Below, one piece after another: positions 1 through 7,814 of a stretch of 64,000 bases of DNA. Positions within the stretch are counted from its first letter, which is position 1; the number at the start of each line of letters is the position of its first letter. The DNA comes from Pseudomonas syringae. GTDB lineage: Bacteria > Pseudomonadota > Gammaproteobacteria > Pseudomonadales > Pseudomonadaceae. A model generated the notes under the pieces. It was not told the origin of the DNA. It saw nothing but the letters and a program-made list of their open reading frames with translations, and ran no database searches. The stretch is taken from assembly GCF_021606685.1 (NCBI RefSeq), contig NZ_WKCB01000015.1, positions 24,672 through 88,671 of the forward strand, in the 5' to 3' direction. A program made the translations under genes and the position numbers.

Positions 1-79
1 TAAGACAGTCGCCATTCAGCTGTCCAATAACGGCACTGCAAAGCTCCCAGCAGTACTCCCGAACGATCTTCTTCGTCAT
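1..79 (-). CDS. Partial unknown gene of the left-hand island
   Basis: On the minus strand an ATG at 79 opens a frame that stays open to the left edge (26 codons, beginning MTKKIVREYCWEL). It is preceded by AGGAAAGGA, a reasonable ribosome-binding site. The product cannot be recognised from this fragment. It lies downstream of, and in the same direction as, the integrase at 252-1508, so it would be the first cargo gene of the second island. It could be a chance frame. Confidence 0.35.
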   Translation of the reverse strand, partial: MTKKIVREYCWELCSAVIGQLNGDCL

Positions 80-251
80 TTACGCGTTTCCTTTCCTCGC
101 GGCGACAGCTGAAACAATTCCTTTAGGTGCCTCTATCGCTTGTATCGACTGCTTGACATATTGACTGAGAGTGCAGGGGCGAGCCCGATGCACAGTCCAG
201 GCAGCCGGCGGTCATGGTCGAGTGATTGCTTGTCACTGGTTGAAGCCACCC

Positions 252-1508
252 TTAGCGTATTGAGACGACTTTTCGATCTTGGTTCTGACAGAGTGCTGAC
301 ACTGACAGGCTGCCAGTTGCCGCCTCTTGGATGTGCTCACTCCACCAGGCCATCATCGGGCGTCTACGCTCAATGTAGTCGGCTCGGTTGTAGGCGCTGC
401 GTACCTCATCTTTATCGACGTGGGCTAGCGCAACTTCGATTAACTCAGGATCCCAACCGCGCTCATTAAGGATGGTACTCGCCATTGAGCGCATGCCGTG
501 ACTTACTAGACGCCCCTCGAACCCCATACGCTTCAGTGCCATGTTGGCGGTTTGGCTGTTGCAGTGGGTGCGAGGGTCTCGGTCTGCGGGGAAAACGTAC
601 TCCCGACGTTCACTGTAGGGCTTGATTGCTTCCAAGAGCGCCAAAGCTTGTTCCGTAAGCGGAATGATGTGTATGCGACGTTTCTTCATGCGCTCCGCCG
701 GTATCGTCCAGATCTTCTTTTCGAAGTCGATATCAGCCCAACGGGAAGTGGCAGCCTCGGCTGGCCGAGTCATGGTGTGAAGTTGCCACTCAATTAGGCA
801 GCGCGTAGTTCTTTTTATGCTGGCATTGGCAATTGCCACCATGAGCTCTTTCAGCTCATCGGGTGCAAGGGCCGCCATGTTTTTCTTTTTGGGCTTTTTG
901 AAGACGGAGCGGATTCCACTGAGCGGATTCGCGTGAATCAATCCCGAATTGACACCATAGGTCATGATCTCATTGAGGCGTTGGGTTAGACGTTTAACGG
1001 TTTCGAGGCTGCCCTTCGTTTCAAGCGGGCGGAGCAAATTGATGACTTTAGGGGCAGTGATAGCAGAGATGGGGGTGGTCGCCAGATCAGGGAAGACATG
1101 CAGCGTGAGAGAACGCCAAATATCCTCGGCGTACGCAGGGGTGACTGAATCCTTTTTGAGCTCGAACCACGCTGCCGAGATATTTTCGAAAGTGTGTTCC
1201 GTGGCTGCTTTTTTCGCGTGCCGCTCGGCGTCGCGTTTCTCTTTAGGGTCCAGCCCCAGGGCGACAAACTCTCTCGCTTCCACGGTTCTCTTGCGTGCTT
1301 GCGCCAGGCTCACCTCAGGGAAGGTGCCCAATCCCATGTTTATCCGCTTTTTCGTCACGGGGTGGATGTAGTTGAAATTCCACAGCTTTGAGCCATTGAT
1401 TCTCACTCGCATCTGAAGGCCGTTGCCATCGGTGAGTATGTAATCTTTTTCCTTTGGCTTCGCGGCTTTGACTTTTACGTCTGAAAGGCGCGTGGCTTGG
1501 GCCCCCAT
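252..1508 (-). CDS. P4-type tyrosine integrase (second island)
   Basis: Site-specific tyrosine recombinase of 418 aa, the usual length for P4/CP4-57-like integrases that target tRNA or tmRNA genes. The N-terminal DUF4102-type domain (about residues 5-90) is followed by a core-binding domain and a catalytic domain. The catalytic residues are visible: Arg in TMTRPAEA, the HxxR box SHGMRS, His in ALAHVD and the Tyr of SAYNRADY. It starts at an ATG overlapped by repeated GTATTCCA sites, so the enzyme may repress its own promoter. It presumably inserted this island at the ssrA 3' end, using the core at 1693-1711. It shares family, orientation and placement with the integrase at 23588-24793 but is clearly divergent from it, so this is a separate island and not a copy. 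Confidence 0.93.
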   Translation of the reverse strand: MGAQATRLSDVKVKAAKPKEKDYILTDGNGLQMRVRINGSKLWNFNYIHPVTKKRINMGLGTFPEVSLAQARKRTVEAREFVALGLDPKEKRDAERHAKKAATEHTFENISAAWFELKKDSVTPAYAEDIWRSLTLHVFPDLATTPISAITAPKVINLLRPLETKGSLETVKRLTQRLNEIMTYGVNSGLIHANPLSGIRSVFKKPKKKNMAALAPDELKELMVAIANASIKRTTRCLIEWQLHTMTRPAEAATSRWADIDFEKKIWTIPAERMKKRRIHIIPLTEQALALLEAIKPYSERREYVFPADRDPRTHCNSQTANMALKRMGFEGRLVSHGMRSMASTILNERGWDPELIEVALAHVDKDEVRSAYNRADYIERRRPMMAWWSEHIQEAATGSLSVSALCQNQDRKVVSIR

Positions 1509-1511
1509 GGT

Positions 1512-1578
1512 GTATTCCAGTGCTGTTTATGTATTCCAAAAAATAGCAGGTGAGGGCTTGGAATACCACTTGGAATAC
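1512..1578. promoter_or_regulatory. Putative integrase arm-type sites (GTATTCCA repeats)
   Basis: Four copies of GTATTCCA lie directly upstream of the integrase: direct at 1512-1519 and 1531-1538, inverted at 1559-1566 and 1571-1578. Paired short repeats between the integrase start and the att core are the expected position for arm-binding sites of P4-type integrases. They also overlap the likely promoter. Binding is inferred. Confidence 0.55.
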
Positions 1579-1659
1579 ACGAAATCGTAGATGGCCACGG
1601 ATGCTGACGGATACTCGTGGACCCTAAACCCTTGTTTTTACTGGATTTCAGGCACAAAA

Positions 1660-1681
1660 AAAGACGTCCGTGGACGTCTTT
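1660..1681 (-). terminator. Intrinsic terminator beside the distal att core
   Basis: AAAGACGTCC / GGACGTCTTT forms a 10-bp stem followed on the minus strand by a run of seven T. It lies 12 bp past the ssrA-like att core. Before island 1 arrived it would have terminated the tmRNA transcript; it now follows only a 19-base remnant. Confidence 0.75.
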
Positions 1682-1692
1682 AGATGTTGAAG

Positions 1693-1711
1693 TGGTGGAG
1701 CCGGGGGGATT
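1693..1711 (-). repeat. Distal attachment site of island 1 (ssrA 3'-end copy)
   Basis: TGGTGGAGCCGGGGGGATT is identical over 19 bases to the 3' end of the tmRNA gene at 24967-24985. Beyond it the sequence differs (GAAAAT instead of TGAACCCC), so only the end of the acceptor/T-arm is duplicated. This is the expected product of integration of island 1 into an ssrA gene that already carried another island. Confidence 0.85.
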
Positions 1712-2050
1712 GAAAATCTATACATAACCTATTGTTTTAAATAACTTTACTGAGCGGTTTATTTTTAAGTGCCCCCATAAGTGCCCCCGTACACGCATTT
1801 CCGATGAGCGGCTATTTGAGGAGTTGAACTGGCGTCCTGAATTATCGCTCTGCGACCGGGCGAGGTCAGTCAGCCACCGGCGAGCATTCAATGGAGTTGG
1901 TCGTGTACAGCCATAACCTCGGTTATCTGGCTACGAGGGTTTGAGCCCAGCTCACACCGGGCGCTGGGTAGATGTCAGGTCACGTAGTTGGGTTTTTTCA
2001 GCGGTAGCGCACCATCGGCTCATCTAGGATGATTTGAGCTGAGGTGCGAT
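1712..2050. other. Gap without a recognisable gene
   Basis: Apart from the paired GTGCCCCC repeats at 1769-1776 and 1781-1788 (likely integrase arm sites), I see no convincing coding frame, RNA gene or terminator here. Confidence 0.5.
1769..1788. promoter_or_regulatory. Putative distal arm sites of the island 1 integrase
   Basis: Two GTGCCCCC repeats, 12 bp apart start to start, lie about 58 bp from the distal att core. A matching pair with the same 12-bp spacing is at 24833-24852 near the integrase. The same motif at both ends of the element is what arm-type integrase sites look like; function is inferred. Confidence 0.55.
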
Positions 2051-2389
2051 ATGAGACACTCGATGGTTACCTGTCACAACTGTGGCAAGGCGATGGTTCC
2101 GAGAGCGTCATATAGCCGTGGTTTCTGGGGGTATTCGCTTTCTTCCAATCATTGCCCCTTTTGCCTGAGTGAGAACTGGCACGGCGGAAATCCTGGGTTA
2201 GGGGCTCGACTGTTCGCTTTGGTTGGCCTGGCTCTTGGTGTTCTGGCCTGCGTTTTGGTAGGAGCGTTTCTGTTCAAAGTGCAGTGGTGGCTAGGCGTCG
2301 AAGGGCAGTGGCCTCTACTGACCCTCGGAATCTGCGCCGTGTCGGTTGGCGCGGGATATCGTTTTTATAACTGGTTCGTGGCTTGCTGA
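2051..2389 (+). CDS. Small zinc-ribbon membrane protein, unknown function
   Basis: A 112-aa protein. The N-terminus has two Cys pairs, CHNC (residues 8-11) and CPFC, about 28 residues apart, which could form a zinc ribbon. Two hydrophobic segments follow (about residues 50-73 and 86-103), so it is probably an inner-membrane protein with a small cytoplasmic metal-binding head. A GAGG ribosome-binding site sits 8 bases before the ATG. The last 26 codons recur as a diverged fragment at 5720-5803, which shows that this family has been shuffled within the island. I do not recognise a named family; expression is unproven. Confidence 0.6.
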   Translation: MRHSMVTCHNCGKAMVPRASYSRGFWGYSLSSNHCPFCLSENWHGGNPGLGARLFALVGLALGVLACVLVGAFLFKVQWWLGVEGQWPLLTLGICAVSVGAGYRFYNWFVAC

Positions 2390-2535
2390 TAAGCAGTATT
2401 TTATCCTGCGTGGTAGGCAACAGACGGCCATAAAGAGACATTCATGTGCGTCGGTATGCCCCTAGCCGAAGCGATCAATTGTTTGACCTATTTGAGCTTT
2501 CACCCAACAGCACCTTAAGAACCTAGTTTTGAATA

Positions 2536-3198
2536 TCAAGGGCCAGCCATGCATGCCAGAAATCGGTATGTGTCTGACTGAATACGAAGCTTGCTAGTGG
2601 GTTGAACCTCCCACGTCAGGGTCATCACCTCGTTAGCCTTTCCAGACCATCCGCAAGGAATCGCAATGTAATTAGCATCAAACAATTTCTGAGGCCGCAA
2701 CTGCCCCGTGCTGAATGCCGACTCTTCAGCGCTAATTCCGGCTTTTTCCCAGCGTGCTTTCGCGTATTTATCCGATAGCCTCTTGCGTGTACCTACGAGG
2801 ACGAAGACGGCCGCTGCTTCAGGACGAGCGTCCTTATAGGCACATAACTTTCTCAAATCATGCTCGACTGCGTCCTCAGTCAACTGATCTTCGGCAAGCA
2901 AGGTCTTCAACTCAAAATATCCCCAAGGAGAACCGCCAATTCGATCAATGATCACATCGGGAATGCAGCGGCCAAGTGTTGGATGCTCGAGAGCCTGCTT
3001 GTTATTCCTTACCAAGTCAGGGGAGGGTAGGTGAGGTGTGAGCAGTTTGACGATCAATTGCTGTACTGAAGCTTCTGCCTGATGCGCGTCCTTCGAGCCG
3101 CCCACAAGGCCGTTTTCAGATATAACGTGGTGCGGGAGCTGGTTGTGCAGGATGTTGATCAGCCGCGGCCCATGATGGATGAGGCGTCTAGGATTCAT
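2536..3198 (-). CDS. PD-(D/E)XK nuclease-like protein, unknown role
   Basis: A 220-aa cytoplasmic protein. Around residues 78-97 it reads CIPDVIID followed 10 residues later by YFELK, that is PD, a spacer of 15 residues and ExK. This spacing fits the active site of PD-(D/E)XK endonucleases. An acidic helical stretch before it and a KLCAYKDARP stretch after it also fit that fold. It overlaps the end of the gene upstream (3188-3691) by 11 bases, so the two are translationally coupled. In an island with restriction and TIR genes it may be a defence nuclease or the effector of a two-gene system. Nuclease activity and role are inferred from the motif only. Confidence 0.6.
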   Translation of the reverse strand: MNPRRLIHHGPRLINILHNQLPHHVISENGLVGGSKDAHQAEASVQQLIVKLLTPHLPSPDLVRNNKQALEHPTLGRCIPDVIIDRIGGSPWGYFELKTLLAEDQLTEDAVEHDLRKLCAYKDARPEAAAVFVLVGTRKRLSDKYAKARWEKAGISAEESAFSTGQLRPQKLFDANYIAIPCGWSGKANEVMTLTWEVQPTSKLRIQSDTYRFLACMAGP

Positions 3199-3691
3199 AT
3201 TTTAGTAACTGCGTATCAACTTCGAGGAGTGCTGCGTCCACGCCACATTCTCCTGCAGCCGTCTTCTTGGATACGTAGTTCCAGACTGGATGCAGATCGC
3301 TGTCGAACGCCACCAATGCAAACGAACCAGCAGGATGCAGTCCGGCTCCAGGTGGGTAGTGCTCAATCCACACCGTACGCCGCACGACCTGGCTAATGAA
3401 ATCTTCGTGATCAGCTCGAAATCGCCACCAACGCCTAGGAGCAACAAGGTGATCCAATCCGACATCTTCTTGCAACCGCTCGATGGCCGCCACAAGGATT
3501 TGCTCCACCGCGTTGGTCACCGACGTACCGTAATATTCGAGAAGCTGACTGCAGAGGACAACCAACCCGCTTGGTCGTACCCAGACCCGTAGGAAGCACG
3601 TACCCTCCGAACCAAACCCAGGAAACCTGAAGCGTAGGTACTCTTTGTAGACCGGTTCAGTCTGATTCTTCTTCATGTAGCCTGATTCCAT
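3188..3691 (-). CDS. Unknown protein coupled to the PD-(D/E)XK-like protein
   Basis: A 167-aa soluble protein with many aromatic residues (YLRFRFPGFG, RRWWRFRADHEDF, WIEHYPPG). It has no signal peptide or membrane segment and no motif I can name. Two in-frame ATGs are possible, at 3691 and 3676; neither has a strong ribosome-binding site. Its 3' end overlaps the ATG of the nuclease-like gene by 11 bases, so the pair forms a two-gene operon. It may be the sensor or regulator of that partner. The function is unknown. Confidence 0.55.
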   Translation of the reverse strand: MESGYMKKNQTEPVYKEYLRFRFPGFGSEGTCFLRVWVRPSGLVVLCSQLLEYYGTSVTNAVEQILVAAIERLQEDVGLDHLVAPRRWWRFRADHEDFISQVVRRTVWIEHYPPGAGLHPAGSFALVAFDSDLHPVWNYVSKKTAAGECGVDAALLEVDTQLLKYES

Positions 3692-4099
3692 ATCTGTCCC
3701 GTGCGCGGCTGCGCGCTATCGGCTAGTCGTCAAATTTTGCATATAGCACACTTTACCGAGTTAGAGCACAAGAACCAAAAACAGACGCTGCGGTAGGCGT
3801 TTGTGGACGATACTTCCTTCCCATTGCAGCCTGTAGGGGTGGCGAAAATCGGCCAGGAGCCGCCCTTCAGAGATGGCTGCTCACCCTTCGCTACCGGCCG
3901 AAATAGACCCGAATCTGACCTAGAGGCGTCTACCAAGCAAAGCTGATCGCAAAGACGTACCTCGGATGGCATTGCGATTAGTCGCATGGCATTATGATAT
4001 CGGCGAATCTATTTGCTATGAGGTCCCGCTTAAATAATCGGTCCACCATGGGGATTTCCGCCATTTCGGGACGCGATACCAAATCCAAGCTTTCAAGGA
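3692..4099. other. Intergenic gap between divergent genes
   Basis: About 400 bp between the minus-strand two-gene unit and the plus-strand RelA/SpoT gene. It must hold both promoters. I see no RNA gene or long open frame with plausible composition. Short sequences related to TCGGCCA-containing stretches elsewhere in the island (9915, 10846, 12798) occur near 3850-3900. Confidence 0.4.
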
Positions 4100-4105
4100 A
4101 TGAGA

Positions 4106-5146
4106 ATGCCATTAAGCGATGAGCAAATTCAGGAATGTCACCAGAGATATCTGCGGGAATATGACAGGTACTCAAAGATGGCAGATTTGGTATATCAAAA
4201 ATGTATAGAAATCGTACAGAAAAAATTAACTGTGCGTGCAACCGTTCAGCGGCGCGCGAAGAATCCAAAGAGCTTTTTCGACAAATTGCGAAAGGCAGAG
4301 CTTCGGAATAGATATAACAGTGTTGATGAGGTTTTTGAGAGGATCAGTGATTTAGCCGGGGTGCGAATCGCAACCTATTTAGAATCAGATCGTCAAAATG
4401 TTGTTCAGGAAATAAGGCAGGCCTTTGTCGGAAGAGACGGCGGTGAGCCAGATATTGATGTAAAAGATCGCGCAGAAGTAGGGAGGCATTACCGAGCAAC
4501 TCACTGCCAAGTATATTTAATTGAAGAAGACTTCGCAGGTACAAACTCTAACCTAGACGGTACTACATGTGAGATTCAAGTCTGTAGCTTGCTCGCACAT
4601 GTTTTCAATGAAATTGAGCATGATCTTCAATATAAACCGCTAAGCGGTGAGCTGTCTGACGCGGAGAGGGAGTTCATAGACCAGTTAGGGCTGCTGACGA
4701 AGGCGGGTGACCTAACGATCAAAAGACTTCTGACCGATACGGATGAGCGTCTTACTCATCGAACTGGCGCATTTGATGACGTCCATGATTTTGTAGCGCG
4801 TATGAGAAAGGAGCTAGAAGTCGGAACCGGGTTTTCCGCCAATGCTGGACAGCTATTTGAAGAACTAGAGGCGTTAGGAATTAATTCGCCTGGAGGGATT
4901 CATAATGCGATCTGCCCCGGCGGAGAAAATCTTAAGGAAACTGTCCAGACAGAGTTTGATCGCCTTCTCAGATTTGCCGAGGAACAAAATGTGGATATAT
5001 TAGAGAGGGATAGTTCAGACTTGCTCTTGGCTGGGTTATTGAAAAATAAGGTTGACGAAGTTTTAGCCAGGCATCCTATGGGAAGAGCCAAAGGACGTCC
5101 AACGCGACTTGCACAGATAGCTAAGCTTTACAATCAGATGCCGTAA
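4106..5146 (+). CDS. RelA/SpoT-domain nucleotidyltransferase-like protein
   Basis: About 346 aa. The ATG at 4106 is preferred over 4100 because AGGA lies 6 bases upstream of it. Residues about 55-205 match the synthetase fold of RelA/SpoT enzymes, which transfer pyrophosphate from ATP to GDP/GTP: DLAGVRI, YRATH and CEIQ...EIEHDLQYKP. The usual ExQIRT motif reads EIQVCS, so the basic residue after EIQ is missing. There is no hydrolase (HD) domain and no TGS/ACT. A C-terminal extension of about 140 residues is of unknown type. The gene is AT-rich relative to its neighbours. Its island setting suggests a stress or defence role like the toxic small alarmone synthetases (toxSAS, CapRel). An orphan housekeeping alarmone enzyme is less likely. 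The product made is unknown. Confidence 0.8.
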   Translation: MPLSDEQIQECHQRYLREYDRYSKMADLVYQKCIEIVQKKLTVRATVQRRAKNPKSFFDKLRKAELRNRYNSVDEVFERISDLAGVRIATYLESDRQNVVQEIRQAFVGRDGGEPDIDVKDRAEVGRHYRATHCQVYLIEEDFAGTNSNLDGTTCEIQVCSLLAHVFNEIEHDLQYKPLSGELSDAEREFIDQLGLLTKAGDLTIKRLLTDTDERLTHRTGAFDDVHDFVARMRKELEVGTGFSANAGQLFEELEALGINSPGGIHNAICPGGENLKETVQTEFDRLLRFAEEQNVDILERDSSDLLLAGLLKNKVDEVLARHPMGRAKGRPTRLAQIAKLYNQMP

Positions 5147-5445
5147 GATTTTCCTATAAACCTCATAAAGCCGATAGAGCATGTAGCCATTGAGCGAATG
5201 GGAATACATTTTTTAGGAGTAAGCATGAAATAACGGGGGTATCTATTGTGCATCCTTTGTACGTGATATTTTCCTGCGTCTGCCCTATCGTCATCTGTCG
5301 TCTATCTAGTGCACGGCAGATCGATAGTGTCAGCCGGCCAACTCAAATTTTGTTAGATTTCCGACGATAAAATCGTCTGAAATCGAATTTGGGGTGCTCA
5401 GCGATCGGTCACCATTTGGCTCTTACAAAGCAGAGAGCCTTGGTC
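5147..5445. other. Non-coding segment duplicated at 12899-13100
   Basis: From about 5241 this segment matches 12899-13100, the region upstream of the intact homologous gene, at roughly three quarters identity. It contains the shared imperfect inverted repeat at 5356-5384. It probably holds the promoter or another cis-site. No gene is seen in it. Confidence 0.6.
5356..5384. promoter_or_regulatory. Inverted repeat shared by the two MobI-like loci (copy 1)
   Basis: GATTTCCGACGAT and ATCGTCTGAAATC form a 13-bp stem with one mismatch around a 3-base centre. The same structure is at 13010-13038, at the same distance from the homologous gene. Its conservation in two diverged copies suggests an operator or a transfer-origin hairpin. 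Confidence 0.5.
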
Positions 5446-5703
5446 ATGAGCAAAGAAGCAAAAACTATAGTCACCCTGCTGGATCAGCAGTACGAGCAGC
5501 TGCTTACGGACGCGAGATGCCTGGCCGCAAGCTATATGGATGCGTCCATGAAGATATACAAAAAGACCGAGGTTAAATCTGTCGTGGCTGCCGTTTCAAT
5601 CAAGCAAACGAGCCCGAATGCGTACTCGATCTACTGGTGCAAACTGGTGCCACTGCAAGGGCAAAAAAACAAGTTCGCGCCCCTGACTATTCCCAAAGGT
5701 TGA
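5446..5703 (+). pseudogene. Truncated copy of the gene at 13101-13562
   Basis: The frame starts MSKEAKTIVTLLDQQYEQLL and runs 85 codons, clearly homologous to the first half of the 153-aa protein at 13101-13562. It stops at 5703 just after PLTIPKG, where the intact copy continues GNGKHKYP. The sequence after the break is the tail of another gene family (5720-5803), so a deletion or recombination joined the two. A shortened protein could still be made, but loss of the conserved C-terminal half makes a remnant more likely. Confidence 0.7.
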
Positions 5704-5719
5704 ATCGCCCCGGATTCTC

Positions 5720-5803
5720 TAGTGGCCTCTATTGGCCCTTGGAACCTGCGCCGTGTCGGTGGCTGCGGGATATCGGTTTTACAATTGGTTTGTAGACTGC
5801 TGA
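5720..5803 (+). pseudogene. 3'-end remnant of a zinc-ribbon membrane protein gene
   Basis: Reading from TGG at 5723, the frame gives WPLLALGTCAVSVAAGYRF and continues to VDC and a TGA at 5801-5803. This is nearly the same as the last 26 residues of the protein at 2051-2389. The rest of the gene is absent; upstream is the broken MobI-like gene. It marks a recombination junction between two island segments. Confidence 0.75.
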
Positions 5804-5992
5804 CAAGAGATTTCTGTCTAGGAATGCCAGTCGGCAACTAGCCCAGTGCAGTCATTGAGACAGTAGGTATGGAGTTGCTGACATATGCTCTAGGTTTATC
5901 CCGAACTATCAGAAAATGTCCTGAATATTGCCAAGTAATTGGCAAGTTCCTGTGGTTGGTACAGCTTTCTATCTTCTCGCCAGGTCGGTTCG

Positions 5993-6898
5993 TCACTCTC
6001 GCTCAGGCTTCCTTGCGTCGGAGCTAACTGCCTCCATGATTGCAGCTAGTTCATCTAGAAGTTCGCTGTGGCAACGCTTTAAGTAGCCCGATATGGTTTC
6101 ATTGCGCAGCAGACGAGCGAGATAACCCTTGGCAACGACTAAAAACAGCATGGTCTCCCCCAGCGTGTCCTCCACGACCTTGTAATCGTGAAAGAGCTTT
6201 TCCATCTCGCGCTCCATCCTCGCCAGCTCCTCGACGCTGACCTCTGCGGACAGCTTGGATTTTTTTTCGATCAACATGTCCGGCCGTGAAGCTGCAAGTA
6301 CCATTTCGGCGTAAGTTTGGGTAAAGCAATTGGCGGATACCATGAGCTCCACGGTTTCGATTTGGCGCATGGGTTTCATTTTTCTCAGTGTGCGAAATAC
6401 TCCTTGGCTGACCATTTTGACTTTAAGCATTTCTACTACTTCGGGCGCGATGCCATCGAGCATGCGCTGTCGATCATGGATTCTCTCTACATTGATACCC
6501 AGAACCTTTGCTATCAAGGCGGGGGAAATGCCTTTACGCACAGCGGTGAGAATCATCTTGTGCTCTTGCACAGGCGTTAGGCGGTTGATCTGCCGGTTAT
6601 ATGTGAAACCTTCGTCATCGATTGAGAGTAAGCACAGTGCCTCAGTGGCGCCCAGCGCTTTAAGTGCATGCAGGCGTAGATGGCCGTCTAGCAACACGAA
6701 AGCTGCGGTCCCCTCCACATTGGTCTGCTGTCGATGCACTGCCAGCGGCTCAATAACGCCCAACTCCCTAATCGAAGTTAGGATAGTTAAGTATTTTTTT
6801 GTCTGTTCTATATCTTTGTCCAAAGATCGGGTCGGAAGGATTCGGTCAACGGGGATTGGGATGATCTGCCGTTCAAAGCCTTGTTTCACTTGGCCCAT
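5993..6898 (-). CDS. ParB/RepB-like DNA-binding protein (third gene of recombinase operon)
   Basis: A 301-aa protein. The N-terminal ParB-like domain (about residues 12-95) has DRILP, a region ending IRELGVIEPL and the box LLDGHLRLHALKALG, the counterpart of the GERR box that binds nucleotide in ParB proteins. The middle part LTPVQEHKMILTAVRKGIS with LIAKVLGINVERIHDR is an HTH of the RepB/Spo0J type. It matches plasmid-partition RepB-like proteins with a distinct C-terminal domain. The start at 6898 has AGGAGAGG six bases upstream and follows the preceding gene by one base. No ParA ATPase is nearby, so ordinary partition seems unlikely. A role as accessory factor for the serine recombinase is inferred from the operon. 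Confidence 0.8.
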   Translation of the reverse strand: MGQVKQGFERQIIPIPVDRILPTRSLDKDIEQTKKYLTILTSIRELGVIEPLAVHRQQTNVEGTAAFVLLDGHLRLHALKALGATEALCLLSIDDEGFTYNRQINRLTPVQEHKMILTAVRKGISPALIAKVLGINVERIHDRQRMLDGIAPEVVEMLKVKMVSQGVFRTLRKMKPMRQIETVELMVSANCFTQTYAEMVLAASRPDMLIEKKSKLSAEVSVEELARMEREMEKLFHDYKVVEDTLGETMLFLVVAKGYLARLLRNETISGYLKRCHSELLDELAAIMEAVSSDARKPERE

Positions 6899-6899
6899 A

Positions 6900-7814
6900 T
6901 CACGCCTCTCCTTGAATACGGTCAGCCAGCGACTTAGGCATGTCTGCGATATTTTCGCTGCGTAGTAGGGTGCAGAAATAGTCGTCGGCCAGCAGTCGGC
7001 GCATAGCAGTAACGATGATCAATACTCGCTGCTCATTGATATCGGCCTTTTTGAGCATGACTCGTTGGCGCCTGACTTCGGTCTGATAAGTACTCAAAAG
7101 TTTTTGAGGCGTCGTTGATTGTTCGGTGGCTGATCGCTTTTGACCGTAGTTTTTTCCTGAAAATCGACGCCTATCTATGAGGCGTCTCACCTTAATCAGC
7201 TGTTCTCCCTTCAAGAGGCCCGTTTCATAAGCTTCCACCATCGCGACCTGTACTTCCGTATCACTCGACCTAGCCACCATTGTCGCAAGTGTGATGGGTA
7301 ACCAGCCTTTTTCGACTGCTGAGATGAGCCGCTCTTCTCCTTGACGTAAAAGTAGAAGGATTGCGTTGATGTAAGTGGGATCCAGACTGGTCTTCATGCT
7401 GATCTGTTTGGTGGTGTATCCGCGATCAGACAGAATTTGAATAGAGTAGAGCAGGTCCTTGTTCGTGTGCTTACGGCGGGCCAAGTTTTCGACCAGGCTG
7501 ATTAGAAAACGGTCGGCTTCACTGGCACTGACGACGACACAGGGAATTTCGCGCTCGCCCAAGGCGCAATAGGCTTCGTATCGACCTTGCCCGCACACTA
7601 GTTCGAAAAAATCAGAGTTGTCTTGGTCGCTGCTTGGGGTAACCGTAATCGGTCGTTTCAGGCCTAGGTTCGAAATGTTTTCGACAAGTTTGGCAAACAC
7701 TTGTTTATTACGCGCGCGAGGATTGAGGACGCGGATACGATCCAGGCTGACCATTAGGATAGTCGTTGCTTCCCCAACATGTAGTGGGCTACGAGGATGG
7801 TGCGGCATATTCAT
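6900..7814 (-). CDS. ParB/Spo0J-family protein (second gene of recombinase operon)
   Basis: A 304-aa protein. The ParB N-terminal domain covers about residues 20-115: LVENISNLGLKRPITV, VCGQGRYEAYCALGEREIPC (the GERR-like box) and LVENLARRKHTNKDLL (the ENxxR box). A central HTH follows (YTTKQISMKTSLDPTYINAILLLL). The ATG overlaps the stop of the recombinase gene (ATGA) and has GGGGAG upstream, so the genes are coupled. The protein differs from the downstream ParB-like protein; two unequal ParB paralogues may act as a pair. The function is probably binding of specific sites for the recombinase or control of the module, not plasmid partition; this is inference. Confidence 0.82.
   Translation of the reverse strand: MNMPHHPRSPLHVGEATTILMVSLDRIRVLNPRARNKQVFAKLVENISNLGLKRPITVTPSSDQDNSDFFELVCGQGRYEAYCALGEREIPCVVVSASEADRFLISLVENLARRKHTNKDLLYSIQILSDRGYTTKQISMKTSLDPTYINAILLLLRQGEERLISAVEKGWLPITLATMVARSSDTEVQVAMVEAYETGLLKGEQLIKVRRLIDRRRFSGKNYGQKRSATEQSTTPQKLLSTYQTEVRRQRVMLKKADINEQRVLIIVTAMRRLLADDYFCTLLRSENIADMPKSLADRIQGEA

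Larger units (their letters stand above)
1..1692. mobile_element. Proximal end of a second ssrA-integrated island (partial)
   Basis: This is the part of an older island visible at the left edge. It holds a tyrosine integrase reading away from the att core at 1693-1711, the integrase's putative arm sites and a terminator. Its other end lies outside the window. The layout (att core, terminator, arm repeats, integrase, all on the minus strand) is the same as at the right end of island 1, so the two islands sit head to tail in ssrA. Confidence 0.75.

Noticed and set aside
3730..3987. An 85-codon frame upstream of the RelA/SpoT gene
   Set aside because: No ribosome-binding site, no motif, and it overlaps the region needed for two divergent promoters.
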